Shown: piece after piece, positions 34,498-43,576 of the stretch
How the letters are laid out: the number at the start of each line of letters is the position of its first letter
How positions within the stretch are numbered: the stretch's first letter is position 1
Notes under the pieces: generated by a model
The model's database searches: none
Seen by the model: the letters and a program-made list of their open reading frames with translations, nothing else
Told to the model about the DNA's origin: nothing
Translations under genes and position numbers: made by a program
Source: Bacillus sp. EB106-08-02-XG196
GTDB taxonomy: Bacteria; Bacillota; Bacilli; Bacillales; Cytobacillaceae
DNA: 64,000 nt
Assembly: GCF_013396335.1 (NCBI RefSeq)
Contig: NZ_JABWSY010000009.1
Coordinates: 186,001-250,000, forward strand
Direction: 5' to 3'

Positions 34498-34527
34498 AGA
34501 AAAGCTGCCCAATTGGGCAGCTTTTCT
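34498..34527. terminator. Perfect hairpin downstream of the terD genes
   Basis: A 13-bp perfect stem AGAAAAGCTGCCC/GGGCAGCTTTTCT with an AATT loop ends the yceG-telA-terD-terD transcript. Confidence 0.85.
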
Positions 34528-34534
34528 GAAAAAA

Positions 34535-35113
34535 CTATACTTCTAGTCCATAATTGCGGCAAAGTGCAGCTAATCCGCCTGAAAAACCGCTTCCTATGGC
34601 GTTGAATTTCCATTCGCCGTTGTGACGATATAACTCACAGATCACGACGGCGGTTTCAACAGAAAAATCCTCGCCTAGGTCAAATCGCAGGATTTCACGA
34701 TTGGTCTCTTCGTCAAATAACCTAGCGAAGGCATTTGAAACCTGTCCAAAGTTTTGGTTCCGGGAGTCTGCATCGTGAATTGTGACCGCAATCGCAATCC
34801 GGTGCACGTGCGAAGGAACCTTACTGAAATCAATACGAATTTGTTCGTCGTCCCCGTCACCCTCACCTGTGCGGTTATCGCCTGTATGCTCGACTCCGCC
34901 AGACGTATGAACTAAATTATTATAGAATATAAAATCTAAGTCCTGTGTTACTTGGCCATTGACGTCAGTTAGAAATGCAGATGCGTCAAGGTCGAAGTCG
35001 TTACCGCCATGATAGCGATTTGTATCCCAGCCAAGACCAATAACCGCCTTTGTTAATCCAGGATTTGTTTTGGTTAAATCAATTCTTTGTCCTTTAGATA
35101 AATTGATGCCCAA
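34535..35113 (-). CDS. terD: TerD-family calcium-binding stress protein
   Basis: This 192-residue protein reads (M)[19 protein letters not shown] and then [38 protein letters not shown] and [12 protein letters not shown], the full TerD signature. Asp-rich loops bind calcium. The TTG at 35113 has GAGGTG 8 bases upstream and gives the standard family length; the earlier in-frame start lacks a site. It is the last gene of the yceG operon. TerD proteins take part in tellurite, phage and envelope-stress tolerance. Confidence 0.92.
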   Translation of the reverse strand: MGINLSKGQRIDLTKTNPGLTKAVIGLGWDTNRYHGGNDFDLDASAFLTDVNGQVTQDLDFIFYNNLVHTSGGVEHTGDNRTGEGDGDDEQIRIDFSKVPSHVHRIAIAVTIHDADSRNQNFGQVSNAFARLFDEETNREILRFDLGEDFSVETAVVICELYRHNGEWKFNAIGSGFSGGLAALCRNYGLEV

Positions 35114-35173
35114 CAAGATCACCTCTTTAGCACTAAATATTGGAAGGAACAAGCTGGGCTTGTTCCTCTGACA

Positions 35174-35806
35174 TTAACTGTAAGAACGAACTACTTCACT
35201 TAGGCTTGCTGCGGTTGTACCAGTACCTACAGCCGCGAACTTCCATTCAGTGTTATGACGATAAATTTCGCCTACCACTAATGATGTTTGACCGCTGTAA
35301 TCATCGGATAAATTGTAGCGAATCATTTCATTATTATTAGATGGGTTTACCACTCGAATAAACGCATTGCGGATCATACCAAAGTGCTGCTTTCTTTTTA
35401 CGCAATCATAGATATTAACAACGAAAACAAGCTTTTGTACGCTTGTAGGAACGCGGCTTAAGTCAACCATGACTTGTTCGTCGTCACCGTCTCCATCACC
35501 TGTTAAGTTGTCGCCAGAGTGCTGCACGCTGCCGTCTTTACTCTTAAGATTACCGAAGTAAATAACGTCATTGTTGTTTTGGATTTTATCATTGGCACCA
35601 AGCATGATAACGGAAGCGTCACAGTCAACATTGGCACCGCCGCCTGCTCCTCCGCCGCCAAACAATCCACCGAAGAGACCCCCGCCTCCACTTTTACCGC
35701 TTTGAACTGGATCCCAGCCTAATCCTACCATGATTTTAGATAATCCTGGATTTCCTTTTGTTAAATCTACTCGTTGACCTTTTTGTAAGCTAATAGCCAA
35801 TTTCAT
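35174..35806 (-). CDS. TerD-family protein with Gly-rich insertion
   Basis: This 210-residue protein has the TerD blocks [41 protein letters not shown] and GEIYRHNTEWKFAAVG. Between the first and second strands (residues 40-58) there is a Gly-rich stretch with LFGGLFGG repeats that ordinary TerD proteins lack, and the usual D-F-D-L-D loop reads N-V-D-C-D. It lies 60 bases upstream of the other terD and 34 bases after telA. The insertion resembles that of YceD/YceC-like paralogues but could mediate assembly; this is inference. Confidence 0.9.
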   Translation of the reverse strand: MKLAISLQKGQRVDLTKGNPGLSKIMVGLGWDPVQSGKSGGGGLFGGLFGGGGAGGGANVDCDASVIMLGANDKIQNNNDVIYFGNLKSKDGSVQHSGDNLTGDGDGDDEQVMVDLSRVPTSVQKLVFVVNIYDCVKRKQHFGMIRNAFIRVVNPSNNNEMIRYNLSDDYSGQTSLVVGEIYRHNTEWKFAAVGTGTTAASLSEVVRSYS

Positions 35807-35840
35807 TCACCTCATTATAAGATTTGGTTTTATATAACAA

Positions 35841-36944
35841 TTAATATTGTTGTTTCAATTTTTTAAAGTTATCCTGAAGCTGTTCTAAACGCTTTGTTCC
35901 TTCTACACGTAAGCGCTTGTTTTCTTCTTCAATGACTCGTGTTTCCTGCATACCTTTAATGATAATGTTCCAGGATTCTTCAATGGTCTCGATTTTAATG
36001 CTTGGACCACCGGCGAGCCTTGCAATATCTGTGCTTTGCTTAGAAATGTTTTGCGCATTTTTTAGCAACATTTCATTGGTACGACGATCAAGCTCACTCA
36101 TCGAATCAGCGACAAGCTTCTGCCTTTTTGCCGCAACCGCCTGAATAAGACCATTCTTAAAAATTGGAATTGTGGTTACGAAGGCTGAATTAATTTTACC
36201 AATCAGCTTCGTATTTCCTCGTTGCAGCAAGCGGATTTGCGGAGCTGTCTGCAACGAAACCATTTTCGCCATTTCAAGGTCATAAATTCGCTGTTCTAGG
36301 GCCTCAATCGAATTTTTTAGTGTATCTAGTTGCATCGAAGCAATCTGATCACCTGCAGCAACACGTGCTTCTAACTGTGGCAATTGATTGTTTTTTAGCT
36401 CTTCTACCTTCATTTCACCAGCAACCACATATTTTTCAAGGGTCATATAGTATTGGTAATTCTGCTCATACATTTGCTCAAGCATTTTTGTGGAATCTAC
36501 CATTTCATGCTGGTACTTTGAAATTTCCACATATACCTTATCAATTTCAGAACCCATTGATTGGTATTTGCCGAAAACCTTTTCAATCATCTTTTCGCCC
36601 TTCTTAAAGAGCTTCCCGAAAAATCCGGGTGAGGTTTTTTGAAAATCCTTCGGGTCAAACCTATCCATTATTTTGGTCAGCTGTTTCAAAAGCTCACCAG
36701 AGTCCTCAACCTTTGTGGTGCGCATATTGCCTAAAATTTGATCCGAAAAACGAGATATTTGAACCGCAGGCTCTTTACCAAATTCCAAAATCTTAATCTG
36801 GTCTCTTTCATCTATCGACCTTGCGAGATTCTGAACCTCTGTTTCCTTCCGAAGGGCAAGCTTAATGTCTGAAATCTTCGCTTTACTCAGTGTATCATCT
36901 GTAGTTGTCGTCATTAAGTCAGCAGATTGTTTTTGTAGATTCAT
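35841..36944 (-). CDS. TelA/YceH-family toxic-anion resistance protein
   Basis: This 367-residue, mostly helical protein of the TelA (PF05816) family has long coiled coils (about residues 110-360). Characteristic segments are GFFGKLFKKGEKMIEKVFGKYQ, LRLLQRGNTKLIGKI-like IRLLQRGNTKLIGKINSAF and IPIFKNGLIQAVAAKRQKLV. Family members confer tellurite tolerance in plasmid ter operons. The gene starts 3 bases after yceG stops, so the two are co-transcribed. Mechanism is unknown. Confidence 0.92.
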   Translation of the reverse strand: MNLQKQSADLMTTTTDDTLSKAKISDIKLALRKETEVQNLARSIDERDQIKILEFGKEPAVQISRFSDQILGNMRTTKVEDSGELLKQLTKIMDRFDPKDFQKTSPGFFGKLFKKGEKMIEKVFGKYQSMGSEIDKVYVEISKYQHEMVDSTKMLEQMYEQNYQYYMTLEKYVVAGEMKVEELKNNQLPQLEARVAAGDQIASMQLDTLKNSIEALEQRIYDLEMAKMVSLQTAPQIRLLQRGNTKLIGKINSAFVTTIPIFKNGLIQAVAAKRQKLVADSMSELDRRTNEMLLKNAQNISKQSTDIARLAGGPSIKIETIEESWNIIIKGMQETRVIEEENKRLRVEGTKRLEQLQDNFKKLKQQY

Positions 36945-36947
36945 GAT

Positions 36948-38585
36948 TTAGTCTCCCCTTAAATTTTTTAAGATTCCTTGAAAGAACTTTCTTCTCAACT
37001 TAAAAGGTTCTTTATATTCTAGATCAAAAACAACATCCTCTAGCCAGTGTGTATCAAATAGACTTTCCTGAAGGAAGTTTTCAATATCGTTATGACCTGG
37101 CGGGTTATAAACGATAATATCAATTCCAAATTGATTTAAAAGTAAAATAAGAGCTGCATCGGATCGAGATAGTATACCGCGATTTTCATTGTTATAAATA
37201 ATTAGCTTCGGTACATGCTGGGAATAATCAAATTTCTCCATTAACTGAATAATCTCTTTTGGTGTAAACATCGCATGACTAAATAAATAAATGCTTACCT
37301 CTTCCATGCTTTCCCCTGGTAACGACTTTAAACCCGGCTTTTCACAAATTCGCCGTATTGCATTAGCAATCCCTTTTTGTAAGCCAGTTGGCAAGAATGA
37401 ATACGGCCAATAATGGGCCTGCATCATGACTTCAGGATTCAACAATCCTTCACTAGAAAGCGCGTTTCGATAATGAAAGCGAAAATCGTTGGAGCTTGAC
37501 CATGTAAACGGCAGCTGACGAATCAACAAGCAATGTTCGAATTCTGTGAGATTTTGAATTCGATCCCAGTACTCTTTTCGATTTTTACTTACTCCTTGTA
37601 TTTTCGAAAACAGGGAAGGAATCTTCACCTGTCCAGCCACCACCTCAAAACCCGGGCGAACCATTGCCATTTCTCTTCCAAGAATAAACAGTTCGTCATA
37701 GGTTGTTTTTAAGGTAATAGAAGATGGTGTGTAATCCCGTAACTGCCAGGGTTTATATAACCCAGAGCCTTCTTGATTGAGTATGGTCTCAATTTCCCTT
37801 GATGCTCGATAAGCGACAGTGGTCTGACGGTTTCTTCTCTCTTTTGGAAAAGGTTCAGGCTGCTGTTTATTAGGGAAATGGTGTGTAAAGATATCTTCAT
37901 CGAGAAATCCAGCTAACTCATCCTTCCCCTCAGGATGGAAAATAACTAAGTCGCAGCCAAGCTTTATTAAATAATAAACAAAATAAGGCTGACTTCTTTT
38001 CATATCGCCATACCAAAGGAATTTTGGCATTCCCTTTTGCATGTCAACACTCTCTAATAAAGGAATTAGATGGTTCATCGACCACTTGATCACGTCGACT
38101 AGAACCCTTCTTAGTTCATGATTTTTTAATCCGTCCTTTTCACGATGAGTAAAAAGTTCGAGAGTCCCAATCATGGCTTCCCTTACTTTTCGATGTATGG
38201 CTGGGATTTTTGATTTATAAAGCAGCTGCTCACCATCTAGAAAAGCGGTGAACCGATTAATTGAAAGCTTTTGTTCTTGACCGATATTAAACACCTTTTG
38301 AATTGATTGAAAATGCTGATTATCAATATTTTTATTTAGTGACTCCTCACTTATTAAATGTAAGTCAGGGTCAGGTGATGAAACATACTCAAAAAGCTGA
38401 TTGTAATACTCATCACTGTCAATTGGAATTCCAAGAAATTTCCCCAGTACTTGCCCAATCTGAATAGTTCCCTTGTCTATTGAAAATTCTGGCCGTTCTG
38501 ACAGGGGCGTTTTCAGCATATCAAGCCAATTTTCATATGAAAGGGATACAGGTCGGACATTCAGTTGGTTGTATGGTAAGTTCAT
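36948..38585 (-). CDS. yceG: YceG-family component of the Ter biosynthetic module
   Basis: This 545-residue protein resembles B. subtilis YceG (PF14266, described as a putative component of a biosynthetic module). Two related halves are visible; PKFLWYGDMKRSQPYFVYYLIKLGCDLVIFHPEGKDE and VPKLIIYNNENRGILSRSDAALILLLNQFGIDIIVYNPPGHNDIE are parallel segments with P-x-x-x-Y and a hydrophobic strand. No catalytic motif is certain. It is the first gene after a sigma-W-type promoter. The reaction is not known. Confidence 0.88.
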   Translation of the reverse strand: MNLPYNQLNVRPVSLSYENWLDMLKTPLSERPEFSIDKGTIQIGQVLGKFLGIPIDSDEYYNQLFEYVSSPDPDLHLISEESLNKNIDNQHFQSIQKVFNIGQEQKLSINRFTAFLDGEQLLYKSKIPAIHRKVREAMIGTLELFTHREKDGLKNHELRRVLVDVIKWSMNHLIPLLESVDMQKGMPKFLWYGDMKRSQPYFVYYLIKLGCDLVIFHPEGKDELAGFLDEDIFTHHFPNKQQPEPFPKERRNRQTTVAYRASREIETILNQEGSGLYKPWQLRDYTPSSITLKTTYDELFILGREMAMVRPGFEVVAGQVKIPSLFSKIQGVSKNRKEYWDRIQNLTEFEHCLLIRQLPFTWSSSNDFRFHYRNALSSEGLLNPEVMMQAHYWPYSFLPTGLQKGIANAIRRICEKPGLKSLPGESMEEVSIYLFSHAMFTPKEIIQLMEKFDYSQHVPKLIIYNNENRGILSRSDAALILLLNQFGIDIIVYNPPGHNDIENFLQESLFDTHWLEDVVFDLEYKEPFKLRRKFFQGILKNLRGD

Positions 38586-38694
38586 TCATAATCCCTTCCC
38601 TCAAAAAAGCGAAAGATTTTTTATTCATATAGTAAAATTATGTAAGGGTATTCTTTACCATCATATCACAGTTAAATAATTGGTTCATTGTTTA

Positions 38695-38720
38695 TACGAA
38701 AGTAATCGTAAAATGTTTCA
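38695..38720 (-). promoter_or_regulatory. ECF sigma-W-type promoter of yceG-telA-terD-terD
   Basis: Read leftwards, TGAAAC (38720-38715) and CGTA (38698-38695) are separated by 16 bases, the sigma-W signature of B. subtilis. The predicted start is near 38688, about 100 bases before yceG. The same arrangement occurs upstream of the other terD at 45000. Confidence 0.7.
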
Positions 38721-38728
38721 TTCCTAGT

Positions 38729-38778
38729 GGAAAAAAGCAGTTCATTTTTCCGAGGGAAAAAAGCAAATCATTTTTTCC
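38729..38778. repeat. Two tandem copies of a short palindromic element
   Basis: GGAAAAAAGCAGTTCATTTTTCC (38729-38751) is read as GGAAAAA-N9-TTTTTCC, and a second copy GGAAAAAAGCA ... TTTTTTCC fills 38755-38778. Each copy can form a hairpin, and the two are 26 bases apart. They lie between the sigma-W promoter and the small rightward gene. Confidence 0.75.
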
Positions 38779-38856
38779 TATGGAATTTCCTCATTTTTCA
38801 CCTTTTTCCCTGTCCTTACATATTATTGGAGTACTCACATATAAGTAGGTGACTTC

Positions 38857-39102
38857 ATGCGGTTTATATATAAGCGGCCAAGAATGGAAGATGTTAGCGA
38901 GGAATTAAGTATCATTATGGAATTAATGGTCTCAAAAACCTTCGTTATGATCGATTTGTTCTGGTTATGCTTACTTTTCACACTGTTACTTTCTCCCGTC
39001 CTTGCCACTGTTAGTATGTCAGTTTTATTTTTTTGCGGTTCTTTTGCTTTGTTCAATTGTATCTATTTTTATTTCTTTTACCCTTATATTAAGAAAAGTT
39101 AA
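38857..39102 (+). CDS. Small membrane protein inside the Ter block
   Basis: This 81-residue protein has two hydrophobic segments (about residues 31-48 and 50-75, rich in Leu, Phe, Ser) and a Lys-rich end (YIKKS). AGGTGA lies 7-8 bases before the ATG, a good ribosome site. It is the only rightward gene in the block and its end overlaps the tail of the HAD gene by 14 bases. I do not recognise the family. It could be a fortuitous frame, but its start signal and helix pattern speak for it. Confidence 0.5.
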   Translation: MRFIYKRPRMEDVSEELSIIMELMVSKTFVMIDLFWLCLLFTLLLSPVLATVSMSVLFFCGSFALFNCIYFYFFYPYIKKS

Positions 39103-39898
39103 CTTTGAGTGATAATGTATTTAGGAAACGCTCAAGAATCTCTTCACCTGCAGCAACGCCGAGCTGGTTTGTCAGCGTGATATCATCTGGTCCCATCACT
39201 TTAAGCAGTTCTCCATGGCTTGGGACGAATCGATAGGTGCAGTTTTTTAGAAAATCCCAATCTAGAACAGAATCACCCGCGCCTGCCATTGCTTTCATTC
39301 CTTCTCGGTTACAAATAAATTCAAGTGCCTTCCCCTTGCTAATAGCAGTTGGAATAAAGTAGAGTTTTCTTCCCTGGAGGCTCATTTTCCAGCCATATTG
39401 GGCTGTAAGCTCACGGATTTCTATCAGTTCAGATGGGGTCGGAAGACAATTTAATATAAAGTAAAAAAATAGATTCTCAGCCTGTTTTCTTACCCCATCC
39501 AATGTAATTCCAGATCTTTTTAAGGCAGAAAGCACCTCTTCTTCTGATGCACATCCATTTTTTAATTGAATGATTAATTGTTCAGACCAATCCTTTAAAG
39601 GTTCTCCTTTATACAATATATGAGCTCCATTTGTAGTAATCGCATAAGTTAAGGGTATTTCTTTTTCAAATATCACAAATCTCTTAAATTGTTCTGTCGT
39701 TCGCGTTGTTACGGGTATAAACAAGCTATGCGAGCTGACTTCTTTTAACATAGAAAAAGCAGCTTCCGTCATATATCCAGTCCAATTTCCCTTATAAAAT
39801 TCAACCGGCTTTAACACGATATTCCCCGGGATACCGAATTCTTCGAGTGCCCGATTGGAATACATGAGTGTTCGATCAAGATCTGATGCTGTAATCAT
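39089..39898 (-). CDS. HAD-superfamily phosphatase of the Ter biosynthetic module
   Basis: This 269-residue protein starts MITASDLDRTLMYS, where Asp6 and Asp8 are the HAD nucleophile and acid. VTTRTTEQFKRF gives motif II (Thr), a Lys follows in ISKGKAL, and AGAGDSVLDWDFL is motif IV. It resembles the Cof/sucrose-phosphatase branch. Its start overlaps the stop of the StiP-like PRTase gene (ATGA). In the Ter literature (Anantharaman, Iyer and Aravind) such a phosphatase is part of a predicted nucleoside-like pathway; the substrate is unproven. Confidence 0.85.
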   Translation of the reverse strand: MITASDLDRTLMYSNRALEEFGIPGNIVLKPVEFYKGNWTGYMTEAAFSMLKEVSSHSLFIPVTTRTTEQFKRFVIFEKEIPLTYAITTNGAHILYKGEPLKDWSEQLIIQLKNGCASEEEVLSALKRSGITLDGVRKQAENLFFYFILNCLPTPSELIEIRELTAQYGWKMSLQGRKLYFIPTAISKGKALEFICNREGMKAMAGAGDSVLDWDFLKNCTYRFVPSHGELLKVMGPDDITLTNQLGVAAGEEILERFLNTLSLKVNFS

Positions 39899-41016
39899 TT
39901 GCTAGTCCCCTTAACCGATTTAATTAAGCCCATGCATAGATAATTCATTTTTGGATAGGCAACGACCTCTACGTCTTTTTCTTTAGCGAGCATGAGTATA
40001 TGTTTCACAAAAGGGCTAGAAGGATCGCGCATTAGGATTTTCCATGGGACTCTTCGGAGAAGGACACGTGTGGTCTCCCCTACTCCTGGTTTTATATAAT
40101 TCGTACTATCAATCTCAAATTCTGCCAGGACGGTTTTAACATCCTGCATACCCAAAAATTCTGTTTTTATCTCTTCTTTTACGTTTTGTGAAGCAGCTTT
40201 TTCAGCCTCGTCCATAATGGCTGGAAATTCAGCTGCAATCATTTTGATATATTCATTGGAGACATCACTGGATAGAAGCTCCCTGTAATATTTAGCACCG
40301 TGAAAATCATATTTTCCAATATATTGATTATTTAATACAGTCCGGCTAACAAGACCTGAAACGGTTGAATTTAAACAAGCACTCGGAATTAGAAAGTCCT
40401 CTCGCGTGCCAAAAAGCGTGGTACAATAACCAGGATCAGCAATTACGGCAAGTTTATCATCAAGTTTGATTTGATACTTTTCTTCAAACTCCTGGCATGC
40501 TTTTGTCAGTTCAATCGAAATGGCTCCCTTTCCTGTCCAGCCATCCACAAATTGAATATTTCCTTCAGGATGTTTAGCGAGGATATAGTGAAGCGCATTT
40601 TCATCTATGCCTCTGTCGCGGATAATAGAAATACTATAATGCGGTAAAGAGATGCCGTACCGTAAATGAATATATCTTTTAAACAGAATTCCAACAGGCG
40701 TTCCTGCTCTAGCAAGGGATACAAGAATGGCTTGTTTCCCCTTTAGACGATAGATTTGCTCCGCAACAATCCCAACGCATAAAGCAACCTTCGTTTTATA
40801 TTCACTGGTGGTATTCCAAAACAAATCTACATATTCCTTTGGCGGCTGGTATTCAATCGGCAGTGATTCACTGTAATGCTGACCAGATTGAACTCTCAAT
40901 TCTCGATTCACGGTAGAATCTTCGAGTTCAATATCACTTAAATCCTTTAATAGAAAAAGAACATCTTCCTCAGAATAGCTTCCCATTTTCGCGGGCTGAT
41001 TGGTTATGATCGACAT
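39895..41016 (-). CDS. StiP-like phosphoribosyltransferase (PRTase_1 family, Ter module)
   Basis: This 373-residue protein has a PRPP-binding-like segment IQFVDGWTGKGAISIELTKAC (about residues 154-174). AVIADPGYCTTLFG, ACLNSTVSGLVSRTVLNNQYIG and EIDSTNYIKPGVGETTRVLLRRVPW are also family blocks (PF11202, annotated in databases as StiP or PRTase). The ATG at 41016 has AGGGGTG 6 bases before it; the GTG at 41025 overlaps that site and is rejected. It sits 14 bases after the TRSP-type gene. Confidence 0.85.
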   Translation of the reverse strand: MSIITNQPAKMGSYSEEDVLFLLKDLSDIELEDSTVNRELRVQSGQHYSESLPIEYQPPKEYVDLFWNTTSEYKTKVALCVGIVAEQIYRLKGKQAILVSLARAGTPVGILFKRYIHLRYGISLPHYSISIIRDRGIDENALHYILAKHPEGNIQFVDGWTGKGAISIELTKACQEFEEKYQIKLDDKLAVIADPGYCTTLFGTREDFLIPSACLNSTVSGLVSRTVLNNQYIGKYDFHGAKYYRELLSSDVSNEYIKMIAAEFPAIMDEAEKAASQNVKEEIKTEFLGMQDVKTVLAEFEIDSTNYIKPGVGETTRVLLRRVPWKILMRDPSSPFVKHILMLAKEKDVEVVAYPKMNYLCMGLIKSVKGTSK

Positions 41017-41030
41017 TCTTTTCACCCCTA

Positions 41031-42362
41031 TTAATTCGAGAAAAAGGCGATTTTAATCGACTTTATCTGTAATTTTTCTACTTGTTTTAATAATGGCTGA
41101 AGGTTTTCAGCCTGTACTTTTCTCTCAAAAAAGACAAATAGTTCATCATATTCCCCTGGAGGAATATTGTAAACGAAATGGGCAACATCCTGGTCCTCTG
41201 GATTGGGAAAACCGATTCCATGTCTTGCCCCATAGCCTTCTATATCTTGAATATAGATGGGGCTTCTAGTACTTGATTGATAGAAGACATTACTACCCAT
41301 TTCCGCAGCCAATTTCATTGGCAAATACATGAATTCCCCAGTTCCTAAACAAAGAGTGTTATCTCCCGTCCTGTACTGTCTTAACAAAGCAGCTGCAGCA
41401 TTTATTTTCTTATGAAGTACTTGATTATCATAGCTATTTGTCCCAAAGCGACCTGTTTCTTTGATAAGTGGAGTTTTATTATTAATTGAGGTACAAGCTT
41501 TATCAAAGATAGCTGATAATGAGACTTCTTCAATAGATGATTTAATCCTTGGATGTGTATTTGGTTGCACTATTTCTTGAAGCTTACCTTTCGCTTCTAC
41601 TTGAACCTTGCCACTTATCAAACTTACAATGTTAATCGTTATCCCAAGTGTTTTTTCTAGCTGTGCAAACTGTTGTTTGTTTTCCTCAGAGCGCCAATCC
41701 AAAATCGATACAACACTATATTCCTTCCTAGGAAACTGAGCATGGATGGATTGAATAATATTGATGGCTGTTTTTCCCGTGGTCATTTCATCATCTACTA
41801 AGATAATTTCACGTTCATTATTTATCATATCCAGTGGAATATAGCAGCGATGCGAGGTAGCATGAGAATGCTCTTCTTCAAATGTTATACTAGGTGTTAA
41901 ACTACTAATCTCTTCTCGTGTCGTATGGAAAAACTCTGCCTCTTCAAAGCAATCAAAAAAAGCATGCCCTAGTGCCGTCGCAGTCTCAGCAAATCCGATA
42001 ACTACCGGATTAACAGAGTTTGGGATAAAAGCTGCACTTTGGAATTGTGTTTCTTTCTGAACAAAGGTGTTAATTAATCCCTCTGTAACCTTAACATCCA
42101 AACCTTTATTTTCTGCATATCTTGCTGTAAGTAATGCGGCTGTTAACAAACCTCTTTGCGGATGAATGGGCAAATGCTTTCCTAGAACTTTACTGACAAA
42201 TAAAAACGAACGTTTTTTATTAATTCTTGCTGCCATCGTAAACAGTTCTTCAAGAGGTAACTGATATGGGTTATCAGTTACCTCAATGTCTACGTTAATC
42301 GCATCAAGAATTGTATACGTATACGTCTTTTTTGATAAGGTCGATATTTGTGTATCCTTCAT
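41031..42362 (-). CDS. Two-domain phosphoribosyltransferase with TRSP domain (Ter module)
   Basis: This 443-residue protein has a PRTase domain (about 30-250) with the PRPP loop REIILVDDEMTTGKTAINII (about 188-207). The C-terminal TRSP-type domain (about 300-443) has TGRFGTNSY, CLGTGEFMYLPMKLA, YQSSTRSPIY and GYGARHGIGFPNPED. This is the PRTase_2-TRSP pair listed in Ter clusters. The ATG at 42362 lies inside the aldolase gene (59-base overlap) with CGGGGTG before it. Predicted to handle a ribosyl-phosphate intermediate; the product is unknown. Confidence 0.88.
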   Translation of the reverse strand: MKDTQISTLSKKTYTYTILDAINVDIEVTDNPYQLPLEELFTMAARINKKRSFLFVSKVLGKHLPIHPQRGLLTAALLTARYAENKGLDVKVTEGLINTFVQKETQFQSAAFIPNSVNPVVIGFAETATALGHAFFDCFEEAEFFHTTREEISSLTPSITFEEEHSHATSHRCYIPLDMINNEREIILVDDEMTTGKTAINIIQSIHAQFPRKEYSVVSILDWRSEENKQQFAQLEKTLGITINIVSLISGKVQVEAKGKLQEIVQPNTHPRIKSSIEEVSLSAIFDKACTSINNKTPLIKETGRFGTNSYDNQVLHKKINAAAALLRQYRTGDNTLCLGTGEFMYLPMKLAAEMGSNVFYQSSTRSPIYIQDIEGYGARHGIGFPNPEDQDVAHFVYNIPPGEYDELFVFFERKVQAENLQPLLKQVEKLQIKSIKIAFFSN

Positions 42363-43500
42363 GCAGCACCCCGTAAAGCTGAGATTTTAATAGAATTTTT
42401 TTTGCCCAAAATAAATGGGGCTTTATTTCATTCATCTTATTGGAAAAATTACTTTTCTTCACACCAATTTCACCGTTTGCTGCTTCAACAATCGAACATG
42501 CATCGATGTATTCCTCGTACGTTACAACATTGAGGGCCTGGACTGCTTTAATATGAGTAGGATGGATAATTGTTTTTCCCGTTAGCCCATTGGCAATGTC
42601 CATTAATACCTCTCTGATAAGACCGTCTAAATTTTGGTCAATTAGTTCAGCCCGCCATTTCAAGCCTTCGTCACCATATCGTTCACGAAATGGAGTTTGC
42701 CTTAGCTGCGGTTTTAGCATTCTTGGTTTCGAGGAGAAATACTCCCAGACCGGTCCTGAAATCACATAAGGACTCTCTGATCGTTGAAAAACATTAATAA
42801 TATCTGCAATGCAATCTCGTAAAACAGTAATCTCGTAAACGGTGGTATCTACACTTCTGCGAATTCCATATAACCCGCAGAAATCCGTAGCCCCAATTCG
42901 AACATTCAAAATATTATTCTTATAGTGATCAAGGAGATGTTTAATATCCATTAGTTCGGTCATTCTTGTTTCTTTTTGTATTAATTTATCACTTTCAAGA
43001 ATAGGCATGGCATAAAAAGGCTTGTGTTCTGTATGTATATTCGCAACCTCAGCTAATAAAGCTTCACCAGATTCCGCATTAAATTTCGGTAAAACCACTC
43101 CCGTTAACAGTTCGATGGCATTCCCTAATTGTTCTTTGATTCTTTTAAGCTGCTCTATATTCCGAATCCGGATAAACATAAGTGGTAAATCATCAATCGT
43201 CAAATACTTTTTATTGATTTCACCATATAGCTTAAGCAATTCCCCTATAAGCAACACTTCCGCTTTTTCAACTTCAATATCGCCAACGGCATCCTCTAAA
43301 TCAATAACCAGCGAAGTTAATCCTTCATGCTTTTTGGAGAGGAGGTCTTGATGAATGTTGGGACGAGTTGCCGGCATATATAGCGTTGCACCTAGACCAT
43401 AGGATAAAAGCTCCCGATCACTGTACTTGTTAAAGTCCTTAGGCGTTTGAAAAAACATTGCCTCAAGCTCATTTTCATAAAAATAAGTAAAATACTTCAT
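42304..43500 (-). CDS. HpcH/HpaI-type aldolase, citrate-lyase beta-like (Ter module)
   Basis: This 398-residue protein belongs to the citrate lyase beta/malyl-CoA lyase superfamily. The motif SLVIDLEDAVGD (about 68-79) provides acidic metal ligands, with Arg in MFIRIRN (about 112) and a metal Glu in the PILESDKL region (about 169). RIGATDFCGLYGIRR and the long C-terminal domain match the Ter-cluster version. AAAGGAG precedes the ATG by about 10 bases. It is the first gene after a terminator that separates it from terC. Confidence 0.88.
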   Translation of the reverse strand: MKYFTYFYENELEAMFFQTPKDFNKYSDRELLSYGLGATLYMPATRPNIHQDLLSKKHEGLTSLVIDLEDAVGDIEVEKAEVLLIGELLKLYGEINKKYLTIDDLPLMFIRIRNIEQLKRIKEQLGNAIELLTGVVLPKFNAESGEALLAEVANIHTEHKPFYAMPILESDKLIQKETRMTELMDIKHLLDHYKNNILNVRIGATDFCGLYGIRRSVDTTVYEITVLRDCIADIINVFQRSESPYVISGPVWEYFSSKPRMLKPQLRQTPFRERYGDEGLKWRAELIDQNLDGLIREVLMDIANGLTGKTIIHPTHIKAVQALNVVTYEEYIDACSIVEAANGEIGVKKSNFSNKMNEIKPHLFWAKKILLKSQLYGVLHEGYTNIDLIKKDVYVYNS

Positions 43501-43526
43501 TCTTAATGACTCCTTTAATAAAAAAG

Positions 43527-43558
43527 AATGGGGACTGACTTTCGTCTGTTCCCCATTT
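43527..43558 (-). terminator. Terminator/attenuator between terC and the aldolase gene
   Basis: Read leftwards, AATGGGG pairs with CCCCATT with an inner partly paired region, then CTTTTTTATT. It ends 26 bases before the aldolase start codon, so read-through is needed unless that gene has its own start. Confidence 0.7.
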
Positions 43559-43576
43559 TATGTCGTACGATGATAA

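Noticed and set aside
38835..39056. Leftward open frame of 73 codons opposite the small membrane-protein gene
   Set aside because: It has no ribosome site and is Lys/Asn/Ser-rich without structure. The rightward frame has a better start signal.
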